DNA of 10,770 nt, taken from the NCBI GenBank assembly GCA_947472635.1, contig CANJDY010000065.1, forward strand, positions 1-10,770, in the 5' to 3' direction. Under the pieces are notes generated by a model that was given only the letters and a program-made list of their open reading frames with translations, made no database searches and had not been told where the DNA came from. The position numbers and the translations under genes were made by a program. Origin of the DNA: Chitinophagaceae bacterium. Its GTDB lineage: Bacteria; Bacteroidota; Bacteroidia; Chitinophagales; Chitinophagaceae. Position 1 is the first letter of the stretch, and every line of letters begins with the position of its first letter. Shown here piece after piece: positions 6,220 to 10,770 of this stretch.

Positions 6220-7065
6220 ATGCAGTTAAAACACATGGTTACTTTATTATTGATTTCATTATTAGCATACTCATTTGGCTACGCTCAAAATAAAGTCCTC
6301 TACAAGCAGATTGACACTACGAGATTATTCATGGAAATCCACTTTCCTACAACAATCGATACAGCAAAAAAACACCCTGTGATTGTTTTCTATTTTGGAG
6401 GTGGCTGGAATGACGGCACTATCAGTCAATTTGAGCCACAGGCCAAGTATTTTTTGAAAAGAGGTGTGATTTGTATCCTTGTTGATTACAGAGTAAAAAA
6501 AAGACAGCAAACAACACCATTTGAGTCTTTAAAAGATGCAAAATCAGCTATTCGGTATATAAGACAACATGCAGACAAATATCATATTGATACATCCAAA
6601 ATTGTTGCAGCTGGTGGTTCTGCCGGAGGTCAGCTGGCTGCAGCTACGGCATTAATAGATAATTATAATGAGAATACAGATAACCTCTCAGTAAGCTGCA
6701 TTCCAAATGCCTTGGTACTTTTTAATCCAGTAATAGACAATGGACCGGGTGGCTATGGATATGATAGAATTGGTGATGCTTACAAGAATTTTTCTCCACT
6801 TCACAATATCAAAAATGGAACACCACCCACCATTATATTTTTGGGAACAAATGATAATCTAATACCAGTAGAAACTGCTACATATTATAAAAAAGTAATG
6901 GAGAATGTTAAAAGCAGATGTGATCTTCACTTATATGAAGGACAAGTCCACGGATTCTTCAATTATAAAAATTTTGAATATTATAAAAAAACAGTTTTTG
7001 AAGCTGATAAGTTTCTACAATCACTTGGTTATTTAGAAAAGGAACCAATAATAGAAATTGAATAA
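6220..7065 (+). CDS. exported alpha/beta-hydrolase esterase (acetyl/feruloyl esterase-like)
   Basis: A 281-residue protein with signal peptide 1-23 (cut after GYAQ or near it), so periplasmic or secreted. The fold is alpha/beta hydrolase of the carbohydrate esterase / BD-FAE or hormone-sensitive-lipase type: oxyanion motif FGGGW (59-63), nucleophile Ser134 in GGSAGG (132-137), Asp212 in LGTNDNLIP (208-216) and His244 in QVHGFF (242-247). The triad is complete. Relatives in Bacteroidota release acetyl or hydroxycinnamoyl groups from plant polysaccharides, which would suit the SGNH esterase upstream and the rhamnosidase downstream. It lies 157 bases after the SGNH gene with no clear promoter or terminator between. 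By eye, parts of it, especially the 3' end (about 6961-7065), are much richer in A+T than the adjoining M24 gene, which could mean a different origin. Confidence 0.85.
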   Translation: MQLKHMVTLLLISLLAYSFGYAQNKVLYKQIDTTRLFMEIHFPTTIDTAKKHPVIVFYFGGGWNDGTISQFEPQAKYFLKRGVICILVDYRVKKRQQTTPFESLKDAKSAIRYIRQHADKYHIDTSKIVAAGGSAGGQLAAATALIDNYNENTDNLSVSCIPNALVLFNPVIDNGPGGYGYDRIGDAYKNFSPLHNIKNGTPPTIIFLGTNDNLIPVETATYYKKVMENVKSRCDLHLYEGQVHGFFNYKNFEYYKKTVFEADKFLQSLGYLEKEPIIEIE

Positions 7066-7270
7066 TAACAGTTGGTAACAAAATTTATCAGTAATTTGAG
7101 TTTCAGCAATCATTCAGGAAATTGTTAAATCCAAAAATCTAAAAGTTGTAAAAGGAATTAGTGATACTGATTGATCAGACTTATCAATAAATTCGGACCA
7201 TACTATCAATAGCCAATACCCCGTATTCAATAATTAGAGCCTTGCCCACTTCACCTAACAATTTATTTTT
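7066..7270. other. 205-base intergenic gap with a weak dyad only
   Basis: No reading frame, RNA gene or convincing promoter box was found. A short palindrome CTGAT-TG-ATCAG lies at 7167-7178, with TGATA (7162-7166) and TATCA (7182-7186) able to extend it across a 3-base bulge. It could be an operator or a weak hairpin before the M24 gene; it may equally be chance. Confidence 0.3.
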
Positions 7271-8551
7271 ATGACAATAAAAAGAAGAGATTTTATCAGC
7301 CTCACGAGTTTAGCAGTTGCAACCAGTGTGGCAACTGGGTGCAACTCCTTTAGTGCAGACCATCAAAAAGAAACTACCAACGCTGCCAGCAAACTAAAAA
7401 CAATTACAGGTGATGTGGTAGCTATTTCGGTTTCGGAAAGGGAAGCTAGAATCGCAAAGGCAAAACGCCTGCTTTCCGAACACAAAATGGAAGCATTGGT
7501 ATTAGAAGCAGGCACCGGATTGAATTACTTTACTGGTATCAGCTGGGGGGCTAGCGAAAGAACGCTGGTAGCCATTATCCTTGCTAATGGTGAAGTGAAA
7601 TATGTGTGCCCTGCTTTTGAAGAACCGCGCCTTCGGCAACAGATTAGCATTGGAAAAGATGTATATACTTGGCAGGAAGATGAAAGCCCCTTCCGAGTTA
7701 TTTCAAATGTATTGAAAGACGCCGGTATCGTTTCCGGAGATGTGGCTATAGAAGAAACCACCCGTTTCTTCATTGCTAATGGAATACAAAAAGAAGCTCC
7801 ACATCTAAACTATGTAAGCGGCAACCCGGTTACAATTTCTTGTCGCATCATTAAATCTGCAGCAGAAATTAAACTGATGCAAAAGGCAAACGACATTACT
7901 ATTGCTGCAATCAAGTACAGTGCAGGCAAGCTAAAAGAAGGCATGTCAAAGCAAGAGCTCTCTTCTATGATCATGCATGCACAAAACGAATTGGGTGGAA
8001 ATGCTGATTTTGCATTATGCCTATTTGATAAAGCTTCCGCCTTTCCGCATGGAAGCAAACAAGCGCAGCAACTTAAAAAGGGAGACATTGTATTAATAGA
8101 TTGCGGATGCACCGTGGAGGAATATAATTCAGATATTACACGAACGATTGTTTTTGGAGCCGAACCTACCAAGCGGCAGCAAGAAATCTGGTCTCTTGAG
8201 AAGGAGGCACAGGCAGCAGGCTTTGCTGCAGCAAAAATTGGAAGTCCTTGCGAAGCAGTGGATGCAGCGGCACGTAAAGTAATAACCGATGCAGGTTTTG
8301 GGCCAGGGTATAAATTGCCTGGACTGCCCCATCGCACAGGTCATGGTATTGGAATGGATGGTCATGAATGGGGCAATATGGTAAAAGGAAACAAACAATT
8401 GTTGGAACCGGGAATGTGTTTTAGTATTGAACCTAATATTTCCATTATTGGAGAATTCGGCGTACGGCTAGAGGATTGCGTGTACATGACAACAGAAGGT
8501 CCAAAATGGTTTTCGCAACCCAGCAAATCTATCTTTGAACCATTTAGCTAG
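7271..8551 (+). CDS. exported M24 metallopeptidase (Xaa-Pro aminopeptidase family), Tat lipoprotein
   Basis: A 426-residue protein. The N terminus has a twin-arginine motif KRRDFIS (4-10), a mild hydrophobic stretch and then a lipobox ATGC with Cys24, so it should be folded before export by Tat and then lipid-anchored. After a linker comes the creatinase-like N-terminal domain (about 55-190; ALVLEAGTGLNYFTGISWG at 75-93). The pita-bread catalytic domain follows, with all five metal ligands: Asp277 (VLIDCGC), Asp288 (NSDITRT), His358 (RTGHGIGMDGHE), Glu387 (SIEPN) and Glu401 (RLEDCV). His260 (FPHG) and His365 also fit the PepP/PepQ active site. It should remove an N-terminal residue before proline or split Xaa-Pro dipeptides, outside the cytoplasm. 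The ATG at 7271 is needed for the Tat motif. Base composition looks richer in G+C than the preceding esterase gene. Confidence 0.9.
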   Translation: MTIKRRDFISLTSLAVATSVATGCNSFSADHQKETTNAASKLKTITGDVVAISVSEREARIAKAKRLLSEHKMEALVLEAGTGLNYFTGISWGASERTLVAIILANGEVKYVCPAFEEPRLRQQISIGKDVYTWQEDESPFRVISNVLKDAGIVSGDVAIEETTRFFIANGIQKEAPHLNYVSGNPVTISCRIIKSAAEIKLMQKANDITIAAIKYSAGKLKEGMSKQELSSMIMHAQNELGGNADFALCLFDKASAFPHGSKQAQQLKKGDIVLIDCGCTVEEYNSDITRTIVFGAEPTKRQQEIWSLEKEAQAAGFAAAKIGSPCEAVDAAARKVITDAGFGPGYKLPGLPHRTGHGIGMDGHEWGNMVKGNKQLLEPGMCFSIEPNISIIGEFGVRLEDCVYMTTEGPKWFSQPSKSIFEPFS

Positions 8552-8679
8552 GAATGTACGAATAAGTAAAAAAGATAATAAAAATAGCAAGTAATAGAAA
8601 CGACTATCAAGCACTCCGCATTATAGCAACTGACTATCTCTATAAAAAAGTCATGCTGAATACAATAAAAAAAGGAGTA
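8552..8679. other. convergent gap without a recognisable terminator
   Basis: The M24 gene and the rhamnosidase gene end 128 bases apart, facing each other. I found no hairpin longer than 5 bp here (best: AATAC 8659-8663 with GTATT 8677-8681) and no good U tract. In contrast, the other convergent gap in this window has two very strong hairpins. Read-through with antisense overlap, or factor-dependent termination, is possible. Confidence 0.4.
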
Positions 8680-10770
8680 TTACTGAGCTACTATTTTATC
8701 GGATTTTAAAAATATGATTTTAACCGGGCCTAATAATCCTGATGGTCGCAGTAGTTTTTCTGAATCGGCGGCTTCATATTTCAACACATTGGTTTTGGTA
8801 AGGCGTTTTTCTACCGGGAGCTTACTGTCACCAATTAATCTATTAGGCCACAAATTAACCACCGATACTTCGAGTTGATTAATGCCTTGTCGAATAAAAT
8901 GGGTGATGTCAAATTGGAAAGGTGCATTCCACTTTACAGGCAGCTCGTTTCCGTTAATCTTGATAGCGGCCATTTCTAACACATTACCCAAATCTAGTAC
9001 TACCTTATTGCCCTTTAACTGCAAATCAGTAGCGCTAAATTCTTTTTTATACAGCGCTGTACCAGAATAATATTTGACCCCATTATTTTCAAAATCGGTC
9101 CAGGATTTTAGTGTATCCACCTGCATTGTTTGCGGACCTCCCCAAAGGGTATCAAAATGCACAGTCCATTTTCCGGAAATTTCTTCTGAAGGAGTTTGCT
9201 TTAAAAGACTGGCGGTAGTGGTTTTGCCTGAAGACCAACCTAATTGATATTTCCCCGGTTCATAGATGGTGGCGATGGTTTCTCCATTCATTTTACCAAT
9301 TTCAATCAATGGTTGATCTGTATTTTTTAGTGGGTTGTTGGGAAAGATGGTTATTCCCTCTTTTTTGATTTGTGTAATATGATTTGTGTTTGTTGATTTT
9401 TTGAAAATAACAAACCGAGATCCTTCCGGCTCCAAACTAATGGGCACAATGGTTTGTCCATTTTCTTCGCGATAAGTTACCACTTCGGTTGTGATGCCTG
9501 AAATAGGATCCCACAATGCTGGCACCATTCCTGTAACCCTAAACTTACAATCAACTTGTTCATATCGATCTGGCAGAGAGGTATTGTAACGGAATTCTAC
9601 GTCATCAATTTGCTTTCGTCCAAAACGATTCGCTACAAAATAAATATCCATTTCATCACTGGTTCGATGAATATAATCCAATCCTGTAGTAGCTTTTGTA
9701 GTAGAATAGGAAAAGTCTGGACCTACTTTCATTTCCTTCAATACCTCATTTATATCCCTCCCCCATATCACTTTGCCCTTTCCATAATTATTTTCTGTTA
9801 TTTTTTTTCCATCGATTAGTCCCCACATACTTGTCGCAATCGAAGTAATTTCCTGATCGCTTGCTGGATATTGCGTTAACCCGGTTGCCCTTAAAGGGCG
9901 AGGTGCAATGAGGGTAATGCCTTGCTTTACCAATAATTCTACTTTACGCAACACTTCCAAATCGATGGTGGTTTCTGATGGGAGTACCAATAACCGATAA
10001 CTCATTCCGTCAGGAAATACAATTTTTTTATCCTTTGTGGAAACCCTTTTTATCAAGGCATCTTTTGAACATTTATCCCAATCATAACCAAAGGATAACT
10101 CAGGCACCTCCTCTTTTAGAAAAACAAAATTCGGTACATCACTCCCGTAATAATACAATACATCCGCTACAAACAATCCTTGAGAAAGCAAATAAGAACA
10201 CCTGTTTAAATAGCTGATGAAATTCCCCGCTTGCTTCCACCAAGTTACATTTGGATTCATGTGTGTACCGGCAAAATATTCATTGCCAGGCAAACCAAAT
10301 TCTTTGGGCGAAGAGGTGAAAGTGTGCCAAACAATTCTATTCAATCCGGAACAAAAAACTCGATCGATATTGGCTTTCAAATCTTTGGGAGAGCGCTCCC
10401 ATTGAGGACCAATAGAGGTAGGCCCCTCTGCTGCAACCAGTTTTTTTCCATTGGTATGCGCTACTGAAGCACTTTGTTTTACAAAAAGTCGTTGATCATC
10501 TTTTACCCGGTGTGTGTTGGAAGTGGCCCAAAATTCCCCCTGTGGAAAATCACTGATCGCCATCACTTTCAAAGCGTCCACTGGAGCGGAATGCGGCCCT
10601 CCTGATTCGGGATGCATACCCAATCCATTTTCATGTGCCAAATCACTCAATAATTGATAATGGTAAGTTGCAACACAATCTCCAATGGTTGCACGGTAAT
10701 CATACAAAAAGCGATTCGACTGCTCAACCGACTCAACTACTCTTCCTGCAAGCACAGGCATATAAGGTGT
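8680..10770 (-). CDS. GH106 alpha-L-rhamnosidase, C-terminal part
   Basis: Partial gene: 696 residues are visible and the frame stays open to the right edge (TPY before the first internal Met), so the N terminus and signal peptide lie outside. GH106 proteins are usually around 1000 residues or more, so about a third is missing. Near the visible start, PVLAGRVV, then HPESGGPHSAPVDALK and DFPQGEFW (residues about 50-78 from the first Met) are characteristic of the GH106 catalytic barrel, whose acidic residues carry out inverting hydrolysis. AAEGPTS (110-116), DVLYYYGSDVPNF and a Rossmann-like segment follow. The C-terminal 150 residues form a galactose-binding-like beta-sandwich ending in INQLEVSVVNLWPNRLIGD. 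The product should cleave terminal alpha-L-rhamnose from glycans such as rhamnogalacturonan or similar, probably outside the cytoplasm. No SusC/SusD gene or regulator is in view. Confidence 0.87.
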   Translation of the reverse strand, partial: TPYMPVLAGRVVESVEQSNRFLYDYRATIGDCVATYHYQLLSDLAHENGLGMHPESGGPHSAPVDALKVMAISDFPQGEFWATSNTHRVKDDQRLFVKQSASVAHTNGKKLVAAEGPTSIGPQWERSPKDLKANIDRVFCSGLNRIVWHTFTSSPKEFGLPGNEYFAGTHMNPNVTWWKQAGNFISYLNRCSYLLSQGLFVADVLYYYGSDVPNFVFLKEEVPELSFGYDWDKCSKDALIKRVSTKDKKIVFPDGMSYRLLVLPSETTIDLEVLRKVELLVKQGITLIAPRPLRATGLTQYPASDQEITSIATSMWGLIDGKKITENNYGKGKVIWGRDINEVLKEMKVGPDFSYSTTKATTGLDYIHRTSDEMDIYFVANRFGRKQIDDVEFRYNTSLPDRYEQVDCKFRVTGMVPALWDPISGITTEVVTYREENGQTIVPISLEPEGSRFVIFKKSTNTNHITQIKKEGITIFPNNPLKNTDQPLIEIGKMNGETIATIYEPGKYQLGWSSGKTTTASLLKQTPSEEISGKWTVHFDTLWGGPQTMQVDTLKSWTDFENNGVKYYSGTALYKKEFSATDLQLKGNKVVLDLGNVLEMAAIKINGNELPVKWNAPFQFDITHFIRQGINQLEVSVVNLWPNRLIGDSKLPVEKRLTKTNVLKYEAADSEKLLRPSGLLGPVKIIFLKSDKIVAQ

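Noticed and set aside
7810..8398. Two long open frames on the minus strand inside the M24 gene (175 and 89 codons).
   Set aside because: They are shadows of a gene with all catalytic residues intact; their Cys/Ser-rich translations resemble no family.
8659..8681. AATAC/GTATT as a terminator hairpin between the M24 and rhamnosidase genes.
   Set aside because: Only five A/T-rich pairs with a 13-base loop and no U tract on the strand that would need it.

Overview
The window looks like chromosome from a member of the Bacteroidota, most probably a soil or water sphingobacterium/Chitinophagaceae type. The reasons are: A+T-rich DNA; starts preceded by A-rich leaders without a clear Shine-Dalgarno; promoter-like TAnnTTTG boxes; and protein families common in that phylum (DUF3500, GH106, GntP permeases, secreted SGNH and alpha/beta hydrolases). 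This assignment is inferred from the sequence alone. There are nine protein genes, two of them cut by the window edges. I saw no tRNA, rRNA, CRISPR array, transposase or phage gene.

Left part (1-1713). A GntP-family sugar-acid permease runs off the left edge on the minus strand and is divergent from a secreted DUF3500 protein of unknown role. The DUF3500 gene converges on the next operon. The 137-base gap between the two stop codons is full of dyad structure: a 16-bp hairpin next to the DUF3500 stop, then a nearly perfect 65-base palindrome built from three copies of an 11-bp odd palindrome, all bracketed by a 10-bp inverted repeat that touches both stop codons.

Middle (1713-5019). A compact minus-strand operon reads, in transcription order: LpxH-like metallophosphoesterase, nucleotide-sugar glycosyltransferase of the GTB-fold Glyco_trans_1_3 type, and a cytoplasmic GH1 beta-glycosidase. 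The first pair overlap by ATGA and the second pair are 8 bases apart. The set suggests making or remodelling a glycolipid or other glycoconjugate inside the cell. The phosphoesterase has GNHD where classical LpxH has GNRD, so it is probably a paralogue and not the lipid A enzyme itself.

Right part (5020-10770). A 275-base divergent regulatory region carries a 16-base dyad that overlaps a plausible minus-strand promoter. Three plus-strand genes for exported hydrolases follow: an SGNH/GDSL-type esterase, an alpha/beta-hydrolase esterase, and an M24 metallopeptidase with both a twin-arginine motif and a lipobox. A minus-strand GH106 alpha-L-rhamnosidase faces them and runs off the right edge. 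The esterases and the rhamnosidase fit breakdown of a rhamnose-containing, acylated plant or microbial glycan. No SusC/SusD pair or regulator is visible, so calling this a complete polysaccharide utilisation locus is not justified from this window.

The best candidates for something undescribed are the nested palindrome between the convergent genes and the phosphoesterase-glycosyltransferase-glycosidase operon.
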